Positions 51,725 to 63,312 of a stretch of 64,000 nt of DNA are shown one piece after another. Below the pieces are notes generated by a model. That model saw nothing but the letters and a program-made list of their open reading frames with translations, searched no databases and was not told the origin of the DNA. Location: the NCBI GenBank assembly GCA_037176885.1, contig JAWWNJ010000127.1:248001-312000 (forward strand). Reading direction: 5' to 3'. The position numbers and the translations under genes were made by a program. Every line of letters starts with the position of its first letter. Position 1 is the first letter of the stretch. Source of the stretch: Favolaschia claudopus (lineage: Eukaryota; Basidiomycota; Agaricomycetes; Agaricales; Mycenaceae).

Positions 51725-53998
51725 GTTCAGAGATGCACTGATGCGGCTTCGAACTTACGAAACCACTGCAGAGGATCACGAGATGTATTCAACCCGGTTT
51801 TGGCAGAATTTGTCTCCTTTAGAGCAAGATGAATTTCGTGAAGTCTTGCATTTACTTCCGACCAAAGAAGCGGTTGACAAAACACAGTTACAGTGCCAAG
51901 CATCACATCACGGTTCCTTTTTTGGCAGGGAACGGCATCAAAAGTTGAACTCGAAACTACATTATGCCGTCATCACCATTCAACTTAAAAACAGTGTAAA
52001 ACGTCTCTACACCACCGCGAAGTTGACACGCAAATATGGCGTGTGACATGATGTCACCCGGACAATGAGAGATCACACGTCAAAATCACATCAGCCTTAA
52101 GCTGGCCACGACGCAAAAAACATGCACCACGCTTTTTTAGCGCTATTGTAGCGTCCCGTAGACATATTGAAAAGCAGCAAGCTGATAGCATTTCTTCCAT
52201 TCATATCACACTGACATCTCACATTTAATATACTTGATTGTGTTATCATGATCACATTTGGATACAGAGCTCCAGGAAGGGAGAAATGAATTGTGGCGGA
52301 AATGTATATACATCGTACAGAGAAGAATTACAGAGAAGAATCCATTATGCACAGTGACCTCCAATCACACCCAACAAAGCTCACCTGCTCACCATAATGT
52401 TCTGCCCTCCCGAAGAGCTTGACAGTGAAGCGGCTGCACTGAACAAACTTTGGCTGAGATTAACGGTGGCACATTTAAAGAAAACACCATACACACACCT
52501 TATTCCTGTTGCCACTTATAACAATTGAAAGCAGGAAAGTAAGAGCTGTTGGTATGTCAGTTATGGGGAGGGCCGCAATGATAAGCAGACGCACCAAGGG
52601 TGTATGCGAGAGAGCAGGAGCTTGAGAGCGCAGGGTGGCAGGGGATCTATCAGAAAAATCAGACCAAGCTCAGGCCAAAGGAGGATGGAGAAGTTACATG
52701 GCGGATTGGGTTAACTCAGAAGAGAGCGAGAAATTGAGTGGTGGAGGAGACGGTGGAAAGGAGGATGGTGGTGGTGGGAGAGGGAGAGGTGTGGTGCGGT
52801 GTTTGTGACGTGTCAACCTTATAACCGAGCCGGAAGTGGTCGGAGAAGACCGCGGGCTTGATGTGAGAACAATGGCCGCCGGACATGCAAAATTTACGCA
52901 AGTGGCCTGATTTGCATCCAGTTGGCGCTTCAGTCCACACGCTAGGGAGATGTCACACATCACACGCAAACTCAACATCACATTCCGTCGGTGGTGTATG
53001 GATGTGTAGCAACTCATCTTGTGCTTTGCAAGGCAATTGAACAAGTTCTTGTATTTTCACCTCCGAAAAAGTGAAACAAACCCTAATGATAGCTGATGCC
53101 ATCATCAAATTCCCATGTCGGTTAGGGTTAAGGTCACGTGCATCCCGGACTTTGCCGCCCCAACGTTCGGCGGATCACCCAGGTAGGTCTCGACTACACT
53201 CGGCTACCACTTTTTCTGGGTTTCTGCATCACTACTGAACACATCTAGACACATCTGGCCTCAATCCATCCAAAATTAGAGCCAAAAGCATGCTTTTATT
53301 TTTTCCAGACGCGAAAAAAAGTGAAACACCGTGGGAAAAAGTGAGTTCTCGACGCCAAACGCATTCTTTTGGTCGGTTTCCTTCCTTAGAAAATCAGAAA
53401 TAAATCACAAAAATTTATGTTCGGCCGAAAAAGCAGTGTTGGAGAAGTGATGCTTGGCACTGTAGCAGCACTCAATAAGCCTGTGGCTTGCTGCAGAGCT
53501 AAGCATCACCGTGTTAACGGAGCAAAATCTAGGAAAGCATCAGCTGAGGATGCTGAGGGGTTGGAGGCAGAGATCTTTCTAGTGTGAACATCAAAGGGGT
53601 TAGTCAATGGGACTCAGGGTGTTGTCAAAAAAAAAATTGGTACTTGCCAGGCAGCCCAAGGAAAGATTTGCCAGCTGTCGTGTTTGTACACTGTCCGGAA
53701 TATACAGGTATGTGTTTCCAAGTTCAGTCTGTCAAATGGTTTAAAATAGGAAAAATAGGACCACTAACTGAAGTCTGGGAAGGTGTACAACCAGATTAAT
53801 ATTGGTCCTATTCTTCCGAGAACAGCAGAATGGGAATCTAATGGACTGCCATTCTCACGAACACAATTCCCTCTGACTCTAGCCTGGGCAATTACCATTC
53901 ACAAAAGTCAGGGTCTAACCCTCGAGAAAGCAGTTCTGTTGTCGACTCGAGCTTCAGTTGAAGCTTCTGCCCACGCACTGCTTCGGGCCACTATTTGA
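51725..53998 (+). pseudogene. Helitron Pif1-type helicase C-terminal remnant, split by a TIR element
   Basis: Left part: FRDALMRLRTYETTAEDHEM-YSTRFWQNLSP, then LHLLPTKEAVDKTQ. After excising 51892-53462 the same frame continues LAALNKPVACCRAKHHRVNG-AKSRKASAEDAEGLEAEIFL. It is followed, after a loss of the usual 'GA.vMLt.NLw' motif, by LVNGTQGVV.KIWYLPGSPRKDLPAVVFVHCPEYTG and SRTQFPLTLAWAITIHKSQGLTLEKAVLL. These are the conserved domain-2 motifs of the Pif1/RecD-type helicase of Helitron RepHel proteins (unwinding during rolling-circle transposition). TIHKSQGLTL is motif VI-proximal. The coding capacity ends at 53998. Sequence at 51341-51724 probably belongs upstream but is not readable. Inactive. 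Confidence 0.75.
51892..53462. mobile_element. 1571 bp TA-flanked TIR element in helicase gene
   Basis: TIR CAGTGCCAAGCATCAC / GTGATGCTTGGCACTG, with TA at 51890-51891 and 53463-53464. The interior is long enough for a transposase but no DDE domain or long frame is recognised. Its removal restores an uninterrupted helicase reading frame (AVDKTQ-LAALNKPVA). Confidence 0.9.
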
Positions 53999-54271
53999 TG
54001 AATGTTAAGACATTCTGCCCTGACATTCAGATTCCAGCGACAATCTTTGCTAGCAGTAGATACTAAGTAGGTTACACGACTGTGAGAGAACGTGGCTGAG
54101 TGTTGCCGCGCCTCGGCTCGCGTGACAGTCCGGCTTGAGCGCGGCTCAGCTTCTTCCGTTCCACAGGATAGTCTTAGGGCGGAATTTTTGGTTCAGGGAG
54201 TCTTCAATGGATACCTAGGTTTATTTTTCTCCGCACAAAATCATACCCCAATATTTGTGCTTTGGCTGGTA

Positions 54272-54718
54272 CAGTTGAACATCTCATAATGCATAGCGTC
54301 CGTGGACCTCCAAGCGCTATGCATTATGAGCAATATGCATTCCTGCATACTGTCACACCGGGTGACATATGTGACATTGTCACGAATTTACTATATATGG
54401 AAGTGCGGCAGATGCCGGATTGTCCACCAGTTGTCAAAAGCGGTCAAAATCTTGGATTTAGCTGTAACATGTTATAAACTGGTGTTTTTGACCCCATATG
54501 CGTTAGAAGAGCGCCACAAGCGGCCAAATTGCCACCAAATTGTATCAATTTTGCGATCTCATAATGCATAATGCACTAAAAACTTGCCCCAAACCTTATG
54601 CATTAGGCAATATGAGAAAATGCATAAAACACCAGCCCACCAAGTTGGTGGACCCCAAAACACTATGCAGAATGAGGTTTATGCATTGTGAGCATATGCA
54701 TTATGAGATGTTCAACTG
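54272..54718. mobile_element. 447 bp TA-flanked MITE (CAGTTGAACATCTC)
   Basis: TIR CAGTTGAACATCTCATAATGCATA / TATGCATTATGAGATGTTCAACTG, TA on both sides. The interior contains further ATGCAT(TA) motifs in both orientations. Confidence 0.9.
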
Positions 54719-54755
54719 TACGATGCAAAAGAGGCTCCATAGTCAGTTTCAACTA

Positions 54756-55124
54756 CAGTTGCGGCAAAATCAATTTACTTACTAAATAAGGAAATTCACG
54801 TCAATTCGCTCCTTTTGCTCGTTTTTTTCGAGCGGTAAGTTGATAAGAATACTAAGAACTGCTAGTCTGTATTCCTGATGTAAAAAAACTGGCGTCTTTG
54901 TATTGGTTTCGCCGGGATAACCAGCAACTTTGTCTCATAAAGTGCAGCCAAAAACAGTGAGAAACATGACGAATCCGGTTGTTTTTTGGGCGTAGACCGG
55001 CTCAAATCCGGGAGTACAGGCGCTTGGTGCTATTTCAACGTGCTTGTGGTGGTTTTGTTGTGTGGTAGAGCGGATTTGATGAAAATTTCCTTATTTGGTA
55101 AGTAAATTGATTTTGCCGCAACTG
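54756..55124. mobile_element. MITE family CAGTTGCGGC, copy C (369 bp)
   Basis: TIR CAGTTGCGGCAAAATCAATTTACTTACTAAATA and its inverse, TA target duplication. It shares interior blocks (CTCG.TTTTT.GAGCGG.AAGTTGA, GAGAAACATGA) with copy B. Confidence 0.9.
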
Positions 55125-55397
55125 TAAAAGTAGGCCACAAGTATAACAAATATACATCACAAAAATGACCTCCGCTATCTATTTGGGCGACCTGAGTCCT
55201 TGTTCAGAAGGTCAAACGTTGATTTGTGACAGGCGTGACCTGCTCGAGCCGCGGCAACACTAACGTGGCTGCTCAACCGCCATGAGGCTTGCACGGGGCT
55301 GGGCTGGATACACACTCTCTGCCTCATTATTGTGAGAGATCACGGGAAGGACAATGACCATCCTCCCAGACAAGGATTTCACCCCGCTGCCACGGTT

Positions 55398-55813
55398 TAT
55401 GGTGCGCGTCACTTAGTCACCGCCTCCTTTGCACTACTGCCAAATCGGCCGGAGGCCGAAATTTTTTCAAAACACCCTATTGAAGCCTGGATTTCGACCA
55501 ATTTGGGACTTTTTGAGTGGACTTTTGATGCACCTACTGGTGCGATTTGGGTTTTGGCATAGCAGTGGTGTTTGATATCCCTCGTATTGAGGGTTCTGGA
55601 GGCCAGCAAGATCGAAATTGGTGTATACTGCCAAATTGGGTGGGGTGAAAATTTATAGCTCCTTCAATTATTTAAATTTTGGAAATCCCTCTTGGGAAGT
55701 TATTCCTCTGTTGAAAAGGAGTCGTTTGGCAAGAGGAATAAAAATTAGGGCAAAACCTGGGGTCACAGTTAGCGTTGTCACGGAGAGGCGGTGACTAAGT
55801 GACGCGCACCATA
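55398..55813. mobile_element. ~416 bp TIR element (TATGGTGCGCGTCAC)
   Basis: TATGGTGCGCGTCACTTAGTCACCGCCT / GGCGGTGACTAAGTGACGCGCACCATA. The terminal TATGGTGCGC is shared with the element at 48271-49280, suggesting the same superfamily. Interior non-coding. Confidence 0.85.
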
Positions 55814-56340
55814 CGTGGAATCCAAGGATTGGCCTGAGTTCTCGAGAGGGAGAGATGAGTAAGCAAGCCATTGATATATTGGGCGTGAACTCCGAAATGG
55901 AGCTCGCTGCACTCCGCCCGAAGCTCGCTGCACTCCGCCCGAAGACGAAGGAGCCGAGGCAGCCCCTACGCAACTAAAGAATACAGAACAAATCCGTAGC
56001 TACGTGAGTGCGCAGGAAATAGCAAAACTAACTAGGGATGGGTGGGTGGGCACGAAAAAAGAGGGTATGACGGCGACGGGGGGACAAGACTAGAAGCGGG
56101 GAAGGAGACTCGAGGTCATGGAGGGGGAGGGGCTGGAGAAGAGAAGGTCTCAAAGAGACGGAGTCACCGAGCCAAAGGCGCGATGCGGAGGCGGGCGAGA
56201 CGAAAAGAATGAGGAGACACGTGACTGATGGGTGATCGCTTTAGCCAATCCCTTCGGTCTGTCCAGACCACCTATGAGCACAGTGTATCAGTCGTCGTCT
56301 ACGAACTATGTCGACGCTGGTCACTACCTCCGACAAGCGT
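55814..56340. other. Upstream region of forkhead pseudogene, no gene
   Basis: G/A-rich plus strand with a short direct repeat (AGCTCGCTGCACTCCGCCCGA, twice at 55899-55941). Probably the old promoter region of the forkhead gene. Confidence 0.45.
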
Positions 56341-57590
56341 GAACTCCTCCTCTTCCATCCGGCTTCGTCGTCAACTTATGGTGCCTTCCCGACCCAGGGG
56401 TTAAACCTTCCCAGTCCCTTATTCTACTCGCCAAACTCGCAATCTATGGGAGCACTGTGGTCGCAGAACCCCCTGACTTTCCCATAGTTAGTTCACATGG
56501 TTTTAATGGGAAATTCACCAGAAAACTCTGTGAATTCCACTATAAAGTTGTGAATTTCACAGGGATATTTCACTGGGTCCAACTATGTGAATGGGACATT
56601 CCATGGTGTTTATTCACATGGTTTTTGAATGAAATTCACCACATATTCCAATGAAACCTCTTTCACGGTGTTAGATTCCCTTCCTTTACTCCGGGAATCC
56701 ACTTGAAAAGTATGTGAAAATACAGTGCAAACTGCATGAAAAATCTAGCACTTATTTTTGGCTTTGACCGATGTCAACATTTACTACAAGTCTTCGCCGA
56801 CCACTACTAAGTTATATTACTTGAACTATCTAAATTGACTATGTTACTGTATAGGAACACAACCAGTACTGGTGACCAGAACCATGTACCGTGTTCCGGC
56901 AACTTGAACTCCATGAATTCCACGAGGTTCACGAGTGAAATTCAGAGAGCCGCCAGGTAGCCAGGGATGAATTTTCTGAGCAGTTTTCACACATATGCAT
57001 TCATTCAATTTCCAAGTGAAATTCACGCAGTTCATGTTGGCCTAACATAATTATGTGAATCAGCTACGTGAAATTACAGCCCCATGAATCTGAATTCACT
57101 AGATAAGCCCGTGAATTGTGGAATTCATGGTCGGGCTATGGGAAATTCAGGGGGTTCTGCGACCACAGTGGAGTACAAGAGGGATGTTGACGTTGCAGGG
57201 GCATCATCAACGCTTTGCAGGACCGATTCCTGTTTTTTCCGCCAGAATCCCGGAGAGCCATGGACAGTAAGTGAAATTCTGGGCTTGATTGATTTTACTG
57301 ACTGTCGTTGGCTGAAAAAGCGCTCAATACGCCACTTTTTATCTTTGAAAGCGATGTTCGTCAAAGTCGAGCAAAGCATGTCTAGAAAGGGCGTTCTGTG
57401 GACACTTGACATCACCCAAGGCGAGGGTGACAAGCGGAAGCGAAAGAGACGTATTCGTCCCAATCACCCAAGCCCCAGCCAAGCAGAGCAAATGGTTTCA
57501 AATGAACCGCTTGACAGTTGCGACGCGTCCCAAACTTTCGATCTTCCTACCTCTTCGCGTCCTTTGGCAGGTAGGGCCGTTCAGATATGA
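56341..57590 (+). pseudogene. Forkhead-domain transcription factor pseudogene with TIR insertion
   Basis: Before the insertion the frame reads GFVVNLWCLPDPGVKPSQSL-ILLAKLAIYGS. After removing 56453-57170 and one GAG it continues TRGMLTLQG, then in shifted frames INALQDRFLFF and RQNPGEPWT. An intron (GTAAGTG...GAAAAAG) is followed by RSIRHFLSLKAMFVKVEQSM...RKGVLWTLDIT and a basic KRKRKRR tail. This is the forkhead fold: 'kP..sl..Li.lAIyss', 'LtLqeI...l..rF.fFr', 'W..SIRH.LSLn.~FvKv', 'GkGs.Wtld'. Forkhead proteins bind DNA as winged helices in the nucleus. Lesions: the insertion, two +1 shifts (near 57199 and 57239), and Asn-to-Phe at the normally invariant recognition-helix 'RHNLSL' (here RHFLSL). 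Confidence 0.8.
56453..57170. mobile_element. 718 bp TIR element inside the forkhead domain
   Basis: TIR CACTGTGGTCGCAGAACCCCCTGA... / ...TCAGGGGGTTCTGCGACCACAGTG (about 34 bp), flanked by GAG on both sides. The interior is dominated by 'GTGAATT(T/C)CAC'/'GTGAAATTCA' motifs in both orientations. Non-coding. Confidence 0.9.
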
Positions 57591-57719
57591 TTCTTATGGT
57601 ACCATCCCTTACCCAGAATATGGAGGATCTCATTTTACACTAGAGCCAGATTCAACGCTGTGATATTCGATGTGCGGTGTACTGCCAGGACTGTCTTACC
57701 TGTCATTACTGATTAGTGT

Positions 57720-58430
57720 CCGCAGCAGGCGAAAATAAAAATAAAGATAAAAATAAAAAAAACCGATATACATACCAACGGCGTAGACATACTCTTGTAT
57801 CCTGTTCTACTCCACTCGCTCCTCCTCTCATATATGTTGTCTTTTCCTCAATATCCCAAGATGTCAATTTCCCATTTCCGCTTCTGCCTTAGTTTGCCAA
57901 TGAAGTTGTCTTTTCATCAACGCAGGCCTATGCAGTCTTACCTACCCTTTTTGTAACGCTGTAAGGGTATGGCGATAAAGTTGTCGTCAAAATCTCCGCC
58001 TTTATGTTGAACCCATCCCTTGTAGCCACTTGAATCCAGCCTTGATCCAGTCACATTAATATTCCCTAATTCAATAGCGCCCAGGTTCAGTATAGTTTTA
58101 GTTGTCACGCGTTAGCCGTGGGTCACGCTTCGTTTGTGCGCGCGGCTTGCTGAGTTGCTCTGCAACGGGAATAAAAGATTCATCTCCAAATTGTCCTCAG
58201 ACTGCTTAATCGATCTCTAAACCGCAACTTTGCGTCTCAGATTTTTCTTCCCTTGCTGCAGTCGGACTGAGGAAAGCAATTCAGATGTCGACCGTTTTAG
58301 TCAATGGGCACAGCCCACACAATGAGCTGAAAAACTTTCATTCCCCACGCGTGATACTCGAACTTCTTTTCCGGCAAGTGCATACACGAAGGACCTCGGA
58401 GAACTGACCAAAAAGCCTGTTCCGCATGGG
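57720..58430. other. No gene; A-rich microsatellite and a dispersed repeat end
   Basis: (AAAATAA)n-like tract at 57735-57762. TTGTCACGCGTTAGCCGTGGGTCACG at 58107 is the second copy of the repeat end seen at 26147. Confidence 0.5.
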
Positions 58431-58850
58431 GCCAAATTTGTCAGGACGAAAATTTTCGATTTGAGGCGATTTTGTCAGGATTCGCACTGGCCTCTGCCAA
58501 AAGTTCCCATCAAAATACTTGGAATTGAGCCGAAAAAATCCAAATTTTGGCGGTGAAACCCATTTTTTTTCGCTCACAACGCGGTTTCTGCGCTCGTTGC
58601 GTCGCAATTGACGCGAAAAACGGCGCAATATGGCCCAAATTCCACCACATCCACACCTACTAGCAAAAAAAGTTCCCCACACAGCCTCGAGTTTGTGAGG
58701 ATTTCACTCAGGCCTTGAGGGAATTTTGGTCTGTTTTGGTCGATTTTGTCAGGATTTGACACAGACAAATCGCCAAAAATTTCCAAAATTTGTCAGGATT
58801 CGGACCAGGCATTTGGGTTGATTATCAGCGGTCCTATACGTGACAATTAG
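58430..58850. mobile_element. Decayed relative of the palindrome-arm MITE
   Basis: Carries the same 'TTTGTCAGGATT(T/C)....CAGGCC' units as 12619-12843 and ends ...TGATTATCAGCGGTCCTATACG, resembling the TIR TATCATCGGTCCTA. The left TIR is not clear. Confidence 0.6.
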
Positions 58851-59065
58851 TAGCATAGGCGTTGGCCGACCGGGCTAAAGAGTCTCTCAGCGCCTATCTC
58901 CGGCTTGAACGCCTATTCCGCCAATGAGCAGTTTTGAGGCACGAGAGGTTCTCGTCATCTGGCGCCAATCAAAGCTCACGTTCGTACGTCACCTTCTTGC
59001 TTCCACTCCCCGCCCGCCGCTTCCTCTTTCCTCCCATTCCCTGGCTCATGGACCCCGTCAACGGA

Positions 59066-59398
59066 ATAGAGCTTATTAGCAGCCGGTGCTTTTCAAAATA
59101 TACGATGAAAAACTAAGCGAGATCAGTGAAAAACGGAGGCTCCAAACATGCAAAACCTCGAAGACGTCATCGAGAGATGCGGTCAGGCGCACGGCCGTTC
59201 CCCGCTCCAGAGTGGCGATCATGACAAAGTAGGACGCTTCCGCGAAAGGTAGAGCTTGTTGCTCGTCGTTCCAAGAGGCTCGCAGGACGGTGAGTAGAGC
59301 AGTGAGCGTGGAAGTCGGTCAGAAAGGCAACTCAAGCGATGCGGCACGAATCGGACGTTCTTGCTGCGTGAAATTTCGTTTTTCACCGGTTGCTAATA
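59066..59398. mobile_element. 333 bp MITE (TAGAGCTTATTAGCAGCCGGTG)
   Basis: TIR TAGAGCTTATTAGCAGCCGGTG / CACCGGTTGCTAATAAGCTCTA, with a further ~20 bp of imperfect pairing (AAAAAC/GTTTTT). Non-coding. A similar end occurs near 30155. Confidence 0.85.
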
Positions 59399-59639
59399 AG
59401 CTCTAATCAACAATCGTTATCAACCACCCGCACTGCCGCCCTCCGCCCGCCGTGTAAAACATGAGTTGCAGCATCGACCGACTGTTGTCGAAATGCCTGT
59501 GTGAGCTAGAAGCATGGAGTTGGGTAGGGATGGGTCGCATCAGTCGAAATATAATGGGCTGCCTCAGTAGCTGGCGCGCAGGAGGGCGGGCATTACCACA
59601 CCGATAAAGATTGCCTTGCATCAACTGATTGACAATTTA

Positions 59640-60717
59640 TTTTCTTTTAAAAAGTGAACTTTGATTTGATTTGATTTGAAGTTCTAATATATGCTGTACC
59701 TGGCTACGGAAGAGCTATGCAGCAGTACGATAAGGGTTGGCGGGGATTTCATATAGTAGGTAGTTTGGAAACGGTAATATAGACTATAAAAGAAGGTTAA
59801 GTATCGCGCAAGGGAATGGAAGTTTGAGGAGTAACAGTATCAAATATTTGAGATGGAACGGGAAGGAAGGGGAAGAGGGAGACATAGGGTGGGAATGAAT
59901 CAAGGATGAAGAATACAGAAGAATAAAAGAGAGCGGAGAGGATTAACGAGGGGATTGTATGTACGAGAGAGGGTGGACCGACGACTTATCTAAAGCCTGG
60001 TGAAGGTCCTTCATGCGCTCCGCCAGAGTTACCCGCCAACTGCTTCTGACGTGGGCAGGTATACGAATCCGCGCGGTGCTTTCCACCGCAATTGAGGCAT
60101 TCCACAGGGCCAGAAACATTGGGAGGTGTCGCCGTGAGGATGGTCCGCCTAGGGCTTCGCACATATGCCGCAAGATGGCTTCTTGACGTTGCATCGAGCC
60201 TTGGTGTGTCCGTATTTGTGACATCCCCAGCACTGGGAGATGCGAAGATGCGGGAAGCCACGAGCGACGGTGGGACTAGTGGAACACAGGATGATGCGGC
60301 CGCGTGAGAGCAAGATCGACCTTTTCGCGTGACTGGAGAAGGAAATATACAGAACCGGCACGTTTTGGCTTACGCCCGCTGGCCACGATGGCGGCTGTCT
60401 GCGATTCGGAAGGCGGGCGATTGACCCAAGTTGGGAGACCGGTGACTGGGCCCAAATCTGGATTCCGGATCTCAAACTCGCTTCAACTCTCCCATGTCTG
60501 CAACGTCATTAAACGGCACTCCGTTCACCTGAAGGTGGCCATGTAATGCTACCGGCGCAACGCGGCCGCCAGGCAAGATCGCAGGACCCCAGCGAGACCA
60601 CTCCTTGCTGAGTATGTCAGTAGCCACCGCGGCGTACGAAAGGGCTTTCTCCGCTTTGAACGATGGCTTTGTTCTGAGCTTCGGATTTCGCGGAGACCTT
60701 GAGGGATCAGTAACCAT
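59640..60717 (-). pseudogene. LINE ORF1 remnant with CCHC zinc knuckles
   Basis: Minus-strand frames from 60717: DPSRSPRNPKLRTKPSFKAE, RWGPAILPGGRVAPVALHG and FNDVADMGELKRV; then, in another frame, ISQCWGCHKYGHTKARC (C-x2-C-x4-H-x4-C), a C-G-I-C pair, and PVECLNCGGKHRADSYTCP (second knuckle). Two adjacent knuckles of the form 'CQ.CW.YGH....C' and 'C.NC.G.H.a....CP' are characteristic of non-LTR retrotransposon ORF1/gag proteins. Frames are split at least twice. An AT-rich '(TTTGA)n' stretch near 59660-59680 may be the 3' tail. This is probably another copy or relative of the LINE family at 31-32.5 kb, retaining the part missing there. Confidence 0.65.
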
Positions 60718-61812
60718 ACTAAGTTTGTTTAAACAATCAGCGTCTCAACGTGAAACACTGATTATTTGGATTTAATTAAATGGCCAAGCAGTCTTAGAAC
60801 AGGTTGGAAAACATAACAGTTTAAACACTGATTAAGCATTTGAAAATTTGGTGCAAAAACAACGGTGGGATTCGAACCAGGGACCAACATTGAACAACGA
60901 GAAGAAATGAGAACATGAATCCAACTACAGTAAAGAGGATTGAAAAGTGTAGAGAATTTACTGTATACATGGGCTCAGGAGTCATTGTTCAAACAAAAAA
61001 TTCCTAAGTCCCTTTTTTCTTGTGGATTGTGTCAATCGAGTGTTCAAAATACACTGTAAACCTGCTTTTACATGTGAGTATTACTATATACTCGGTATTG
61101 ACAAAAGTAACCGTGAATCGACTCGTATGGTCCGAATATTGCAGTATGTAATAGGTTTAAATGCATCAGAATGTTCTCCTGCATGTTTTGAACGGCACCC
61201 AACAAAGGCCTGCACCAATCCATCAAGCACAACTGATTCCTCGGCGGATTGTAATTTGCGGCTGTTTTGCACTGTTTGTTGCAATAAATGACTGCATTTC
61301 CAATTTTCTTGAAGTTCAAGAACATGCCCTCGGACGGTAGGATCCATTTCAGTCCCTCACTGCTCCAAATCTCTGATTGCATCAATTTCTTGTCAACATT
61401 GGACTGGTTCAATTTCATCCATCCCTCCTGCACGGACCCAAATCATTGCGTGGCAGTTCAAAGATGCTAAGAGCAAAGAATTTAGCTACAGTCTTGGTTA
61501 ATTTCTAATCCATGACAGTGCTAAACCCTATCACCTACACATTCAATATACTTCTATCCCAGAGTAGGCCTCCATGGCTTCCGTAATTCCCCATGTTTGG
61601 TCAAGTAAGGGGCCGAAGAGTTTTCCGGATTGTAGGCTTGTTTACCACACTTATTAGCCAAAGCAAGTGTGCAAAAACATTTAAATAGAGGTACAGTGGC
61701 CGCCATTAAAACTGCACCAAGCGGTTCTGGGGCATTCAGTGTGTCTTTTGATGCAAACAAAGTTCTGGACATGGAATACGGGTGAAATGACTTGTTTAGG
61801 CAACTTACCCCA
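60718..61812. other. No gene recognised
   Basis: Short inverted repeat TACAGTAAA...TTTACTGTA at about 60928-60965. Several ~100-codon frames on both strands overlap (61022-61433) without recognisable features. Confidence 0.45.
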
Positions 61813-62214
61813 TGACCATATATAGTAATTCGAGTGTAATGAATTTTTTAAGGGATTTATTAACAGGGCACTTTTCAGTGATACACCCCACCGAGAAACG
61901 GTCTTCATAGGTCGAAAGTACTCGCAAATACGACCTCAGTCATATGTTACTTTACCTAGATTCCTACAGTTTTGGACCCGCAATGGCTGCTTGAAGATGG
62001 TCATTTTGGTCATTTTTTGGCATTTTTAGGCCAAAATGGCCATCTTACAGCAACTATTACGGGCTCAAATCGGCAGCAAACTAACTAAAGTCAGATATGA
62101 CTGAGATCGTCTTTAGGAGTACTTTCATTTTATGATGCTTATTTTCTGTAGGGTTCACCGCTGAAAAGCGCGCTGTAAAAAAACACACTGTGGCTCGATT
62201 ACCATATATGGTAA
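61813..62214. mobile_element. Fold-back MITE
   Basis: Imperfect inverted ends: CCATATATAGTAATTCGAGTG...GCACTTTTCAG against CTGAAAAGCGC...CTCGATTACCATATATGGTAAT. A central GGTCATTTTTTGGC.../GCCAAAATGGCCATC hairpin. The motif 'AGTACTTTCATTTTATGATGCTTATTTTC' resembles the fold-back family at 15431 and 43714. Confidence 0.65.
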
Positions 62215-63212
62215 TTGGGTCGTTCGCTCAAAAATTTTCATGTCACTCAGATTTCATGTCCTGCACTTTGTTTGAGCCCAGAGACCACGTCAATGACCCG
62301 GCTTGTGGCACTGAGTGTCTGGAAAATTAATTGCGTTAGTCTACAGTACATATATACGTCGGAGAGGCAGGCCGTTCCGTCCCCCGGCTCACCGTTCATG
62401 ATGCGAGGTAGTAAATTTTACTGTATTCAATGAGATGGGGGTCAGCCACCTAATGGTTGCATAGCTGGGGTTTTTAAGTATGGTGGCCGGGCCCGTCCTC
62501 TAAGCGAAGGTGGCTGTTTGTATTGAACAAGCAGTTACCCGTGCTACGCACGGAATGTCGATCATCAAGGATAGCGGAGACCCGTGGTCATCCTATGAAT
62601 TTTGCGGGGGTTTCAGATTTCTGAATGGCACAAAAGTACCCAGTCAGAATATCGTGCTGTGCAAGAATCGCCTCAAATTCAGGAGTCGAGATTTGGTTAC
62701 CTATTAATATATTTCGTCATCCAGATCAAAGCCAGTTTCAATACTGGATACCACTCCTTGTGAAACGGCGGATCAGGGAAGGATCAGAAATGCCGAAGAG
62801 TTTGCGTTTGCGATCGCACTGCTCGTCTGCGTTAGAGCAAACCAATGCTCTAACTTGAATTTACATTGGGCTTATATACTATCTACAAATAGTATCTAGA
62901 ATATTCTACAGTGAACAAGTAAGCTGAATAATATACCTTGCGGAAAGTTCTGGATGTTTCCGGTGCTACCCAATCCCCAACACATCTAAGCAGGGTGTGT
63001 GGGAGAAAAATCTCCGTGGAACAATTCCGGTGATTATGGGGAAGGAGAGGATATGAAAGCGGAAAGTCCAAGGGAGTAATGCGATGGGGAGTTGGGCAGA
63101 CAACAAGTGATGAGGAATAGAACAGAAGTGCCAGAAGTGGGGCGATAAAATTGGGATGAGACAGGATGCAGCGAACTAGCGCGCAGACCCGAGCCTGACT
63201 CGCAGTGTTCTC
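62215..63212. other. No gene recognised
   Basis: Short frames only (for example 62625-62858). Nothing assigned. Confidence 0.4.
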
Positions 63213-63312
63213 CTTAAGGGTTAAGGCTTAAAATGAATTAAGCCTTAATTTCAAGTTAATGCTAAGGCTTAACATGAAGCTGGATCCATCTTAACCCTTA
63301 ATTAAGCCTTAG
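63213..63312. repeat. 100 bp palindromic TTAAGG repeat
   Basis: Built of alternating TTAAGGGTTAAGGCTTAA and TTAAGCCTTAA/TTAACCCTTAATTAAGCC blocks. Fold-back sequence, probably a small MITE. Confidence 0.75.

Noticed and set aside
60862..60890. GGTTCGAATCCCACC on the minus strand, tRNA T-arm-like
   Set aside because: T-stem does not pair, and no A box, D arm or acceptor stem lies upstream. At most a pol III B-box-like motif.
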